A program made the translations under genes and the position numbers. Positions 56,933 to 64,000 of a DNA stretch of 64,000 nt are shown here, piece after piece; position 1 is the first letter of the stretch; every line of letters begins with the position of its first letter. Source of the DNA: Bacillus siamensis KCTC 13613. GTDB lineage: Bacteria; Bacillota; Bacilli; Bacillales; Bacillaceae. Under the pieces are notes generated by a model that was given only the letters and a program-made list of their open reading frames with translations, had not been told where the DNA came from and ran no database searches. The stretch is taken from assembly GCF_000262045.1 (NCBI RefSeq), contig NZ_AJVF01000039.1, positions 744,001 through 808,000 of the forward strand. Reading direction: 5' to 3'.

Positions 56933-57361
56933 GATGCCAAGCGTTTATCCACAGTACAAGAATTTTAAGGTAGTAATAACTCCAATAGTTTCCATGTATC
57001 GTACGTATTCTCTACGCAACCCTTGTAGCTTTTCGCTCCCATGTCTAAAACTTGTCAAATGCATCTCATTCGTTCGTTACACCTATCCAAGCGGTAGGGG
57101 CCAGTCCTTCTAAAGGAATAGGTAAGAGCTCTTTTGCACAATAAATCCGGTACTTCGTACTTTCTTTGGTATCCTACGAATAAGCTCATATTCGAAAGAT
57201 ATTAATCTTAAAAACTACCGGTTATTTTAATTTCTAATTAGTCTATTTTTTGTTTGTCTTGTATTTTAAAAGCTCCTCCTAAGAATGATTTTGTATTGTG
57301 TGTGTATAATTATCTTAAATGAGTATCCCTTTTGCTCAGAATATGTTTACCAAAGTTATCT
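56933..57361. other. Gene-free stretch at the right end of the island
   Basis: About 430 bp without a supported ORF, tRNA or clear repeat. Reading frames are broken on both strands; it probably holds decayed sequence. The core chromosome resumes at the bsn terminator. Confidence 0.45.
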
Positions 57362-57373
57362 AAAGGTGCTCCT
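57362..57373 (+). repeat. Right 12-bp direct repeat (AAAGGTGCTCCT) of the island
   Basis: Exact copy of 48494-48505. Here it is the left arm of the bsn terminator, which suggests the island was inserted into a terminator once shared by frlP and bsn. Confidence 0.7.
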
Positions 57374-57391
57374 CACAAGGAGCACCTTTTT
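57362..57391. terminator. Terminator of bsn
   Basis: AAAGGTGCTCC / GGAGCACCTTT is a perfect 11-bp stem with a T run on plus and A-T rich on minus, so it can act in both directions. Confidence 0.9.
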
Positions 57392-57392
57392 C

Positions 57393-58259
57393 TTACGGCC
57401 AGATGTCGCCGGCCCATTCAGGGTGGTCGATAAATGGATTGCGGTTGTGCTGGTATTTCTCATAAATGATTTCATTTCTTTTTCGCTCACGGCCGTCAAC
57501 CGGGTCCTGTTTATTCCAGTCGAGCAGGACAGATTGTTTGCCGATATAAGGAGCCGAGCCGTTGCCTGTCTTATTATTAAGCTCAAGGTCAGGATAGCCG
57601 TCATCACCTTCGTAACGGACAGCCATGTAAAACAGCATGCGGGCAATATCGCCTTTTACATCATCGCGGGGTTCCCATGAATCGCCATCATAATAATTTC
57701 CGGGTGCCTTCTTATATTCAGTGCCGCCATTGTCAAAATCCATATTTCCTCTGGCGCTGTTAACTTGGACATCAGCCGGGCGCAAATGGTGAATATCAGT
57801 TCCGGGTCCTTTGCCCGTACCAAAATTGCCATGGGATTTCGCCCAGACGTGCTCGCGGTTCCAATCGCCGACATTGCCACCGTTCAAGTTTTTGGACCGT
57901 GATTCATTCGTATAGAGCAGGATGACGTTATTCGGATTTGCCGGATCTTCATCGGTTTCTTTCAGTGCGTTCCACACTTCGCTGTAGGACAGCATCGTGT
58001 GTCCGCTGATGATGCGGTGCAGGGCGCTTTTTAGCGAGTTCCCTGTTTTTCCGTCAGCCCCTTCATAATAGGTGTCAATGTCAGTATAAGGTGCAGCGGG
58101 AGCGGCTAATGTGAGAAGGCCCCCTGTCCCTGAGATGGAAGACGCCAATCGGTCATTCAGGCTTAATGCGGTTTGCGCGCTTGCTGAAGCTGCCGGCGCA
58201 AACCATCCGGAAATCAGTAATACACAGACGAACGGCAGAAACCATGCTTTTTTTGTCAT
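57393..58259 (-). CDS. bsn: Secreted ribonuclease Bsn (endonuclease I family)
   Basis: A 288-residue secreted nuclease: signal peptide MTKKAWFLPFVCVLLISGWF to an Ala-rich cleavage site (~residue 26), then the EndA/NucM-type domain with active-site NREHVWAKSHG (~155) and IHHLRPADVQVN. B. subtilis Bsn (YurI) is an Mg-stimulated extracellular RNase giving 5'-oligonucleotides. ATG 58259 lies behind AAGGAGGGC; an earlier in-frame ATG has no ribosome binding site. Confidence 0.93.
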   Translation of the reverse strand: MTKKAWFLPFVCVLLISGWFAPAASASAQTALSLNDRLASSISGTGGLLTLAAPAAPYTDIDTYYEGADGKTGNSLKSALHRIISGHTMLSYSEVWNALKETDEDPANPNNVILLYTNESRSKNLNGGNVGDWNREHVWAKSHGNFGTGKGPGTDIHHLRPADVQVNSARGNMDFDNGGTEYKKAPGNYYDGDSWEPRDDVKGDIARMLFYMAVRYEGDDGYPDLELNNKTGNGSAPYIGKQSVLLDWNKQDPVDGRERKRNEIIYEKYQHNRNPFIDHPEWAGDIWP

Positions 58260-58577
58260 CGCTTGCCCTCCTTTTATCAACTCATATCTATTATCTAAAA
58301 TTGATATAAAGGATAGAAGTGTCATTTTATATATTTTTCATTAAAATTGTAAATTGGTTCCTTTGGGGGATATCCTGAGAACCGGTTTTTGCTTCAGTTG
58401 GGAGGCAAGCTGCCGGCATTTCTGTTTTCATCCGTCCCGCGATCTCCGCAGCGCTTCTCCTGTAAGCTTGGCTTGTTCATATGAAAGGTTTTTTGTCCTC
58501 CTTTTTTCCTCTCGCTGGTTCCTTCATTCATTGCGGCTGATTACTGTGTTTTCTGTGGGCTTTACATGAGATACTGT
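58260..58577. other. Intergenic stretch between bsn and pucF
   Basis: Holds the bsn promoter region and about 200 bp of higher-GC sequence. A minus-strand ORF of ~45 codons near 58385-58535 lacks family resemblance and a well-placed start, so it is not called. Confidence 0.4.
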
Positions 58578-58606
58578 GACCAAAAAATAAACGTTTTTTT
58601 GGTTAA
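58578..58606. promoter_or_regulatory. PucR-box pair upstream of pucF
   Basis: TTTTTTTGGTTAA (58594-58606) fits the recalled PucR box WWWCNTTGGTTAA except at the C. A second, inverted half (GACCAAAAAATAA, 58578-58590) faces it across 3 bp. Located ~70 bp upstream of pucF, which PucR controls in B. subtilis. Confidence 0.6.
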
Positions 58607-58674
58607 TCTGTCAATGAACTGTCGTGTTCCTCCTTCTATAATGAAGTCACCATAACGGCCAGAGGGGGGAGTAC

Positions 58675-59913
58675 ATGGAGAAGCAGAAGCTTTCAGTCAA
58701 AAACAGCATCACAGATTATATTGAATGGCTCGCCCAATACGGCGCATCAGCAGACGGCGGTGTAACGAGGCTTTTGTACACAAAAGAGTGGATGGACGCA
58801 CAGCTTGCAGTGAAGACGGAAATGTCTTCATTCGGGCTTGAAACAAGATTCGATGACGTCGGCAATGTTTTCGGCAGGCTTACGGGCACCCAGTCTCCGG
58901 ATGAAGTGATTGTAACCGGTTCGCACATTGATACTGTCATCAATGGGGGAAAGTATGACGGCGCCTATGGCGTTCTGGCGGCAATGCTTGCGTTAAAGCA
59001 GCTCAAGGAAACATACGGAGCGCCGAAAAAAACGCTCGAGGCGGTCTCCTTATGTGAGGAGGAAGGCAGCCGTTTTCCAATGACCTATTGGGGGTCGGGG
59101 ATTATGACGGGTGTTTTTTCAGAACAAGATGCAAAAGAGCCAAGAGACGAGTCGGGAGTCTCCCTCCAAACAGCGATGCATGAGAGCGGTTTTGGCAAAG
59201 GTGTGTTTCAGTCAGCCTATAGGACAGATATCAGCGCATTTGTTGAGCTGCATATTGAACAGGGGCAGACATTGGAAATGTCAGGCCGGGATCTCGGCAT
59301 CGTGACAAGTATTGCGGGGCAGAGACGATATCTCGTCACGCTCGAAGGAGAATGCAATCACGCAGGAACCACCTCCATGAAATGGCGCAAGGACCCGCTC
59401 GCAGCCGGCAGCCGCATCATTCATGAACTGCTGCTGCGCGCGGAAGAGCAGCCGGACGAGCTCCGTCTGACATGCGGCAAAATAACGGCCGAACCCAATG
59501 TAGCCAATGTCATCCCGGGGCGCGTGCAGTTTTCAATCGATATACGCCATCAAAATCAGCGCGTGCTGAAGCAATTTCATGAAGATATGGCTGTTTTGAT
59601 CAACCGAATTTGCCATCAAAAAGGAATTCACGCCGTGATTGATGAATATATGCGGATAGAACCTGTGCCGATGGACAAAAGGCTGAAGGATGCGGCTTTT
59701 GAAACGGCGGCAGAAAACGGCATCAGCTGTGAGGAAATGGTGAGCGGAGCAGGGCATGACGCGCAAATGATCGGACGGCGCCATCCTGCTTGTATGCTGT
59801 TTGTGCCTAGCCGAAGCGGCATCAGCCACTCACCGAAGGAATATACCTCAGCCAGACAGCTTGAGATCGGCGTCCGCGTACTGACTGATTTATTATACAA
59901 ACTGGCTTACTGA
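58675..59913 (+). CDS. pucF: Allantoate amidohydrolase PucF
   Basis: A 412-residue M20-family amidohydrolase that splits allantoate to ureidoglycine, ammonia and CO2. Metal ligands are visible in VTGSHIDTVINGGKYDGAYGV (His and Asp), CEEEGSRFP (Glu pair), ELHIEQG and the C-terminal His in GISHSPKEYT; the dimerisation/substrate region has NHAGTTSM. Good ribosome binding site GAGGGGGGAG. Operon with pucG. Confidence 0.93.
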   Translation: MEKQKLSVKNSITDYIEWLAQYGASADGGVTRLLYTKEWMDAQLAVKTEMSSFGLETRFDDVGNVFGRLTGTQSPDEVIVTGSHIDTVINGGKYDGAYGVLAAMLALKQLKETYGAPKKTLEAVSLCEEEGSRFPMTYWGSGIMTGVFSEQDAKEPRDESGVSLQTAMHESGFGKGVFQSAYRTDISAFVELHIEQGQTLEMSGRDLGIVTSIAGQRRYLVTLEGECNHAGTTSMKWRKDPLAAGSRIIHELLLRAEEQPDELRLTCGKITAEPNVANVIPGRVQFSIDIRHQNQRVLKQFHEDMAVLINRICHQKGIHAVIDEYMRIEPVPMDKRLKDAAFETAAENGISCEEMVSGAGHDAQMIGRRHPACMLFVPSRSGISHSPKEYTSARQLEIGVRVLTDLLYKLAY

Positions 59914-59929
59914 TAAAGGAGGAATGGCT

Positions 59930-61180
59930 GTGTCAGGCAGAAAAGAATTATGCACGCCGTTAAGAACGATTATGACGCCGGGCCCTGTTGAGGTTGATCC
60001 GCGTGTATTAAGAGTGATGAGCACCCCTGTTGTCGGACAATTTGATCCGGCGTTTACGGATATCATGAATGAAACGATGGAAATGCTTCGGGAGCTGTTT
60101 CAAACAAAAAACCGCTGGGCATACCCGATTGACGGCACTTCTCGAGCGGGAATCGAAGCGGTGCTGGCGAGTATCATTGAACCTGAAGATGATGTGCTCG
60201 TCCCCATTTACGGGCGCTTTGGTTATTTGCTGACTGAAATTGCCGAGCGGTACGGGGCGAATGTCCATACGCTTGAGTGTGAATGGGGAACGGTTTTTGA
60301 CCCGGAGGACATCATACGGGAAATGACAAAAGTGAAGCCGAAAATCGTGGCGATGGTGCACGGCGAAACTTCGACAGGGCGGATTCACCCGCTGAAAGCA
60401 ATCGGCGAAGCCTGCCGCGCACACAATGCATTGTTTGTTGTCGACGCAGTCGCGACGATCGGCGGCTGCGAGGTAAAGGTGGATGAATGGAAGATTGACG
60501 CGGCCATCGGCGGCACGCAAAAATGCTTGTCTGTTCCGTCGGGAATGGCGCCGATTACATATAATGAGCGGGTGGCGGATGTGATTGCGGCTCGTAAAAA
60601 GGTGGAGCGCGGGATTGCGACACAAGCGGATAGGGCAGCACTTTCGGGAAACCGGCCGATCACAAGCAATTATTTTGATTTGAGCCAGCTTGAGGATTAT
60701 TGGAGCGAAAGACGGCTCAATCATCATACAGAAGCGACGACGATGCTGTATGCCTTGCGTGAAGGTGTCAGGCTGGTCCTTGAAGAAGGTCTGGAAGCCC
60801 GCTTTGAGCGCCATCGCCGCCATGAGAACGCATTAGCGGCAGGGATTCAGGCCATGGGGCTGAATCCGTTTGGAGATGACAGCTGCAAAATGCCTGTTGT
60901 CACCTGTGTAGAAATTCCGGACGGCATTGACGGCGAGTCTGTCCGCCGCATGCTGCTGGCGCAATTCGGCATCGAAATCGCCAGCTCATTCGGTCCGCTG
61001 GCGGGGAAGATCTGGAGAATCGGCACGATGGGCTACAGCTGCAGAAAAGAAAACGTGCTGTTCGTCCTTGCCGGGCTGGAGGCTGTGCTGCTCAGGCATG
61101 GTGCAGCGATCGAAGCGGGAAAAGCACTCCAAGCGGCGCTTGACGTGTATGAAAACGCCGGCCGTCAGGCGGCGGTATAA
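59930..61180 (+). CDS. pucG: (S)-ureidoglycine-glyoxylate aminotransferase PucG
   Basis: A 416-residue class V PLP aminotransferase. N-terminal TPGPVEVDPRVLRVMSTPVVGQFDP and the PLP Lys in AIGGTQKCLSVPSGM (~residue 198) identify it; C-terminal FGPLAGKIWRIGTMGYSCR is also typical. It moves the amino group of ureidoglycine to glyoxylate, giving glycine. GTG 59930 lies 7 nt after AAAGGAGG, while the ATG 6 nt upstream overlaps it. Terminator follows. Confidence 0.92.
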   Translation: MSGRKELCTPLRTIMTPGPVEVDPRVLRVMSTPVVGQFDPAFTDIMNETMEMLRELFQTKNRWAYPIDGTSRAGIEAVLASIIEPEDDVLVPIYGRFGYLLTEIAERYGANVHTLECEWGTVFDPEDIIREMTKVKPKIVAMVHGETSTGRIHPLKAIGEACRAHNALFVVDAVATIGGCEVKVDEWKIDAAIGGTQKCLSVPSGMAPITYNERVADVIAARKKVERGIATQADRAALSGNRPITSNYFDLSQLEDYWSERRLNHHTEATTMLYALREGVRLVLEEGLEARFERHRRHENALAAGIQAMGLNPFGDDSCKMPVVTCVEIPDGIDGESVRRMLLAQFGIEIASSFGPLAGKIWRIGTMGYSCRKENVLFVLAGLEAVLLRHGAAIEAGKALQAALDVYENAGRQAAV

Positions 61181-61181
61181 A

Positions 61182-61215
61182 GAAAAGCTTGCGGAATCTC
61201 CGCAAGCTTTTTTAG
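61182..61215 (+). terminator. Terminator of pucFG
   Basis: AAAAGCTTGCGGA / TCCGCAAGCTTTTTT stem with T run. Confidence 0.92.
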
Positions 61216-61409
61216 TCATATGATGTGCTATTTCTCCAATCCGTTTTTCTCCGTTTGACTCTTTTTACAAATCTTCTTTCTCCGTGTTGTATTTTCTGAC
61301 GAAGCATGAGTCATTTTTTCTTCCATCATCTATTCTTTATACAAGTTACCTATAAAATCACGCTGAACTTGTTGATTCTCACAACAATTTGAGAGAGGGG
61401 GATACAGCA

Positions 61410-62402
61410 TTGGCAAATTTGCACATGATGGTAGATGCGCTCCTGGAAGATCAGGAAGAGGCTGTGCTGGCGACAATTGTTCAAGTAGAAGGTTCCGCAT
61501 ATCGAAAAGCAGGCGCCTCTATGCTCTTTAAGAAAAATGGGGAAAGGGTCGGCCTGCTGAGCGGCGGATGTGTAGAAGAAGATTTATTCCACAGAATCAG
61601 TGAGCTGGGTGATCAGCTGACGTCAGCGCTGATTTCTTATGATATGCGGGCGGAGGACGATCTTTCTTGGGGCATGGGAGCAGGGTGCAACGGCATGATT
61701 CATATTCATGCGGAAGCAATCACTCAGGAAAAAAGACGGCACTATGAAAGAGTGAGAGACTGCCTTCATGCAGGCAAAGCAGTAACAGCCGTTACGCAGA
61801 TTGACTCCTCCCGTTCTTTATTTCTGACGGAAAACGGGCATTTCGGGAATTGGCCGGGCGCGCCTCTGGAAGACATACAACGTACCGTTTCTGCGCTTCA
61901 TTTACCTCATTTTGATCCATCTGCCAACCTGTTTATGCAGCGGATTGAACCGAAGCCGCGCCTCATTCTGTTCGGAGCGGGACCGGATATTGTGCCGCTT
62001 GCCAATTTGGCGGCTGATACAGGATTTTCTGTGATCGTGACAGATTGGCGTCCCGCTTATTGCACATCCTCTCTATTCCCAAAAGCGGATCGGCTGATCA
62101 CCGCTTTTCCGGAACAAATGCTCAGTGAATTTCAGTTTTTACCGCAGGATGCAGCCGTTGTGGCAACCCACCATTTTCAGCACGATCAAGCGATCATCGA
62201 CTTTTTATTTTCTCAACACCTTCATTATATCGGTTTGTTGGGTTCGGCGAATCGCACGAAGCGGCTGCTGAACGGTAAACAGCCGCCGGCTCACTTTTAC
62301 AGTCCGGTCGGGCTGTCAATCGGTGCGGAAGGCCCCGAGGAAATTGCCGTCAGCGTTGTTGCCGAAATCATTCAAACAAGAAAACGGCTGGCGGTTGTAT
62401 GA
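61410..62402 (+). CDS. pucA: Xanthine dehydrogenase maturation factor PucA (XdhC/CoxI family)
   Basis: A 330-residue XdhC-like protein: N-terminal XdhC_CoxI domain (ATIVQVEGSAYRKAGASMLF, LLSGGCVEEDL) and a C-terminal Rossmann domain (LILFGAGPDIVPLANLA ~ 190, IGLLGSANR). It sulfurates or inserts the molybdenum cofactor. TTG 61410, 8 nt after GAGAGGGGG, gives the family length. Start of pucABCDE; stop overlaps pucB by 4 bp. Confidence 0.9.
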   Translation: MANLHMMVDALLEDQEEAVLATIVQVEGSAYRKAGASMLFKKNGERVGLLSGGCVEEDLFHRISELGDQLTSALISYDMRAEDDLSWGMGAGCNGMIHIHAEAITQEKRRHYERVRDCLHAGKAVTAVTQIDSSRSLFLTENGHFGNWPGAPLEDIQRTVSALHLPHFDPSANLFMQRIEPKPRLILFGAGPDIVPLANLAADTGFSVIVTDWRPAYCTSSLFPKADRLITAFPEQMLSEFQFLPQDAAVVATHHFQHDQAIIDFLFSQHLHYIGLLGSANRTKRLLNGKQPPAHFYSPVGLSIGAEGPEEIAVSVVAEIIQTRKRLAVV

Positions 62403-63016
62403 GAAGCCCCTATCTGATCGGCGTGTTTCTCGCTGCCGGCAAAAGCGAAAGGATGGGCCGAAACAAGCTGGCTTTGCCGCTAAAAGGAGAAACCATCGGA
62501 TCGCTTTCCTTGAAAACGGCTCTTCTGTCCGGCCTTGATCACGTGCTGATCGTCGAGCGGACAAAACATGCTTCCCTTGAATGGATGGGAGCACCCTATC
62601 ACGCTCCGCCTTTTCGAAAACGCTGGAATCTGCATGTTTGTCGAGACGCAGAAAAAGGTCAAGGGCATTCAGTCAGCAGCGGGGTGAGAAAAGCGGAAAG
62701 CATGGGAGCGGACGGCGTTGTCATTTTGTTAGCCGACCAGCCGCAGCTTTCCGTTGATCATCTCAATGCCCTTGTGGCAATGGCACCTGAGTCGTTTGCC
62801 GTGTCTTCATCTTTAGGCGCTCCTGCCCCGCCAATCTATTTCTCAGCAGCGTGTTTTCCTTATATAAAGAAGCTAAAGGGAGATGAAGGGGCCCGCAGAC
62901 TTCTGAAAAACGGGCAGCTTGGAAGAGGAGCCGTTTTGGAGGCAAAGGAAGACGCGGAGCTGAACGATATTGATACACCGGAGGAATATGAGATGGTGAG
63001 GAGGGTGATGGTATGA
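62399..63016 (+). CDS. pucB: Molybdenum cofactor nucleotidyltransferase-like PucB (MocA/MobA family)
   Basis: A 205-residue NTP-transferase fold protein with the signature [19 protein letters not shown] (~10-28) and [10 protein letters not shown] (metal-binding). It likely adds CMP or otherwise matures molybdopterin for xanthine dehydrogenase. Overlaps pucA and pucC by 4 bp each. Confidence 0.9.
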   Translation: MRSPYLIGVFLAAGKSERMGRNKLALPLKGETIGSLSLKTALLSGLDHVLIVERTKHASLEWMGAPYHAPPFRKRWNLHVCRDAEKGQGHSVSSGVRKAESMGADGVVILLADQPQLSVDHLNALVAMAPESFAVSSSLGAPAPPIYFSAACFPYIKKLKGDEGARRLLKNGQLGRGAVLEAKEDAELNDIDTPEEYEMVRRVMV

Positions 63017-63846
63017 ACGGGCAAGTGCCAAAAGCGAGGATGAACATTCAATTATGGAAACCGGCAGCGCTCGATGAAGCCTATTCGCTTCTAGAGCAGT
63101 TTGCCCCGGATGTGTGTGCCGCATCGGGCAGCACACTGCTTCAGCTTCAGTGGGATAAGGGAATTCTTCCGAAACAGCACCTTGTCAGTCTGGAAGGAAT
63201 TGAAGAGATGAGGGGGATCAGCGTCAGTGACACCCACGTGTCGATCGGAGCGCTCACGACACTGAATGAATGCAGAAAGCATCCTTTCATCAAAAGTGCG
63301 CTTGGCTGTTTCAGCGACGCTGCTTCCGCCGTCGCCGCACCGGGTGTCCGCAGCCGGGCCACAATTGGCGGAAACATCGCGAGTAAAATCGGCGATTTGC
63401 TTCCGCTCTTGCTCGTGCTTGATGCGGAGCTTGTCGTGTATCAAAACGAGCTGATCAGACTGCCGCTTGGCGATTGGCTCGCAAATGAAAACGATGGAGC
63501 TGCTATCGTCACGCGTGTCATCATCCCGCGTGCGGAGGGAGAGCGTGTGTTTTACCGCAAGCTTGGGAGGCGCCAGGCTTTTACAGGAGCGGCTGCTGTT
63601 GTGGCCGGACGTTTTTTGAAAGACGGCGGCATTCGTCTCGCTGCCGGCCATGCCGATATTACACCTGAAAGATTACTGGAAAGTGAAGCGAAGCGGATGG
63701 CGTCAGGGTGTGATCCGCACGAGCTGTACGAAACGCTTATCCATGAGCTGCCATTTTCCGCAGATGCTTTTATGTCAGCGGCATACAGAAAAAAAGCGGC
63801 TGCTAACGTCATTATGTCAGAGCTGATGGCTGAGGGAGGGGAATAA
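63013..63846 (+). CDS. pucC: Xanthine dehydrogenase FAD-binding subunit PucC
   Basis: A 277-residue FAD-binding (CoxM-like) subunit: [17 protein letters not shown] at the start, [13 protein letters not shown] (~115) for FAD binding and [18 protein letters not shown]. It takes electrons from the molybdenum and Fe-S subunits of xanthine dehydrogenase. Overlaps pucB by 4 bp. Confidence 0.93.
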   Translation: MNGQVPKARMNIQLWKPAALDEAYSLLEQFAPDVCAASGSTLLQLQWDKGILPKQHLVSLEGIEEMRGISVSDTHVSIGALTTLNECRKHPFIKSALGCFSDAASAVAAPGVRSRATIGGNIASKIGDLLPLLLVLDAELVVYQNELIRLPLGDWLANENDGAAIVTRVIIPRAEGERVFYRKLGRRQAFTGAAAVVAGRFLKDGGIRLAAGHADITPERLLESEAKRMASGCDPHELYETLIHELPFSADAFMSAAYRKKAAANVIMSELMAEGGE

Positions 63847-64000
63847 ATGATGATCAACAAACCGTCAAGAGTCAGGCCGGATGGAAGAGAAAAGGTCACA
63901 GGGGAACTGAAATATATGACCGATCTCAGCTTTCGCGGAATGCTGCATGGCAAGGTGTTAAGAAGCGCTTATCCTCATGCGGAGATTGTGTCGATTTGCA
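63847..64000 (+). CDS. pucD: Xanthine dehydrogenase molybdenum-binding subunit PucD (partial, 3' end outside window)
   Basis: ATG 63847 directly follows the pucC stop and reads MMINKPSRVRPDGREKVTGE, then LKYMTDLSFRGMLHGKVLRS up to the window edge. This is the N-terminus of the large molybdopterin-binding subunit. The second ATG (63850) is an equally good start. Only 51 residues are visible. Confidence 0.9.
   Translation, partial: MMINKPSRVRPDGREKVTGELKYMTDLSFRGMLHGKVLRSAYPHAEIVSIC

Noticed and set aside
58385-58535. Minus-strand ORF of about 45 codons upstream of bsn
   Set aside because: AAGGAGG is present but badly spaced from the ATG, composition is not protein-like, and no homology is recognised.
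60008-60823. 271-codon minus-strand ORF opposite pucG
   Set aside because: Antisense shadow of a well-supported PLP aminotransferase; no ribosome binding site and no family.

Overview
The window is a Bacillus chromosome segment from the B. subtilis group, most likely the B. velezensis/B. amyloliquefaciens lineage. The evidence is gene order and protein identity. Most of it follows the B. subtilis 168 order cssSR-htrB-mrgA-yusZ...yusA(met)-yurZ-suf-yur-frl-bsn-puc, which I recall from memory. Several genes and modules sit between blocks that I remember as adjacent in 168. No rRNA or tRNA genes or CRISPR arrays were seen.

Layout. (1) 1-9.9 kb, core: a truncated TetR gene, the CssRS secretion-stress two-component system with its target htrB, the PerR-type peroxide gene mrgA, the yusZ dehydrogenase, an M3 oligopeptidase, a lipoprotein, the siderophore ATPase yusV under a Fur-like box, and yusU. 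(2) 9.95-12.95 kb, AT-rich replacement module: a ketopantoate-reductase-like gene and an acetoacetate decarboxylase, divergent from a LysR regulator, then the broken 3' end of yusQ. (3) 13-25 kb, core: mdtRP efflux, two coat-F proteins, and fatty acid/proline catabolism (fadM, fadN-fadA-fadE behind a perfect FadR box). Then come yusI, gcvH, yusG, yusF, yusE and yusD. (4) 25-34 kb: a SAM riboswitch and the metNPQ methionine importer, yurZ, and the sufCDSUB iron-sulfur assembly operon. (5) 34-41 kb: a secreted chitosanase, small yur genes, then an sdpABC-like toxin operon with a divergent DUF1648 mini-protein (candidate immunity) and a MerR regulator. (6) 41.2-48.5 kb: the fructoselysine operon frlBONMD, frlR and frlP, with three FrlR-type palindromes. 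(7) 48.5-57.36 kb, AT-rich island between frlP and bsn. It holds an aspartokinase remnant, a three-gene operon (free-standing B3/4 editing domain, Cys/Met-family PLP enzyme, membrane desaturase), a decayed IS1182-like element, and a divergent MocR regulator/azlCD exporter pair. (8) 57.4-64 kb: extracellular RNase bsn and the purine catabolism genes pucF, pucG, pucA, pucB, pucC and the start of pucD.

The most interesting part is the island in (7). A gamma-replacement-type PLP enzyme next to a desaturase recalls the enzyme pair of rhizobitoxine (RtxA/RtxD plus RtxC), which builds an enol-ether vinylglycine from homoserine. The free-standing editing domain, the AzlCD amino acid exporter and the aspartokinase remnant suit production and tolerance of a homoserine-derived non-protein amino acid. 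The same octamer repeat (AGTGTTAT, three copies) lies upstream of the biosynthetic operon and in the mocR-azlC intergenic region, which argues that both halves form one regulon. A 12-bp direct repeat, made from half of the frlP/bsn terminator, marks the island ends. This remains a hypothesis from sequence reading alone.
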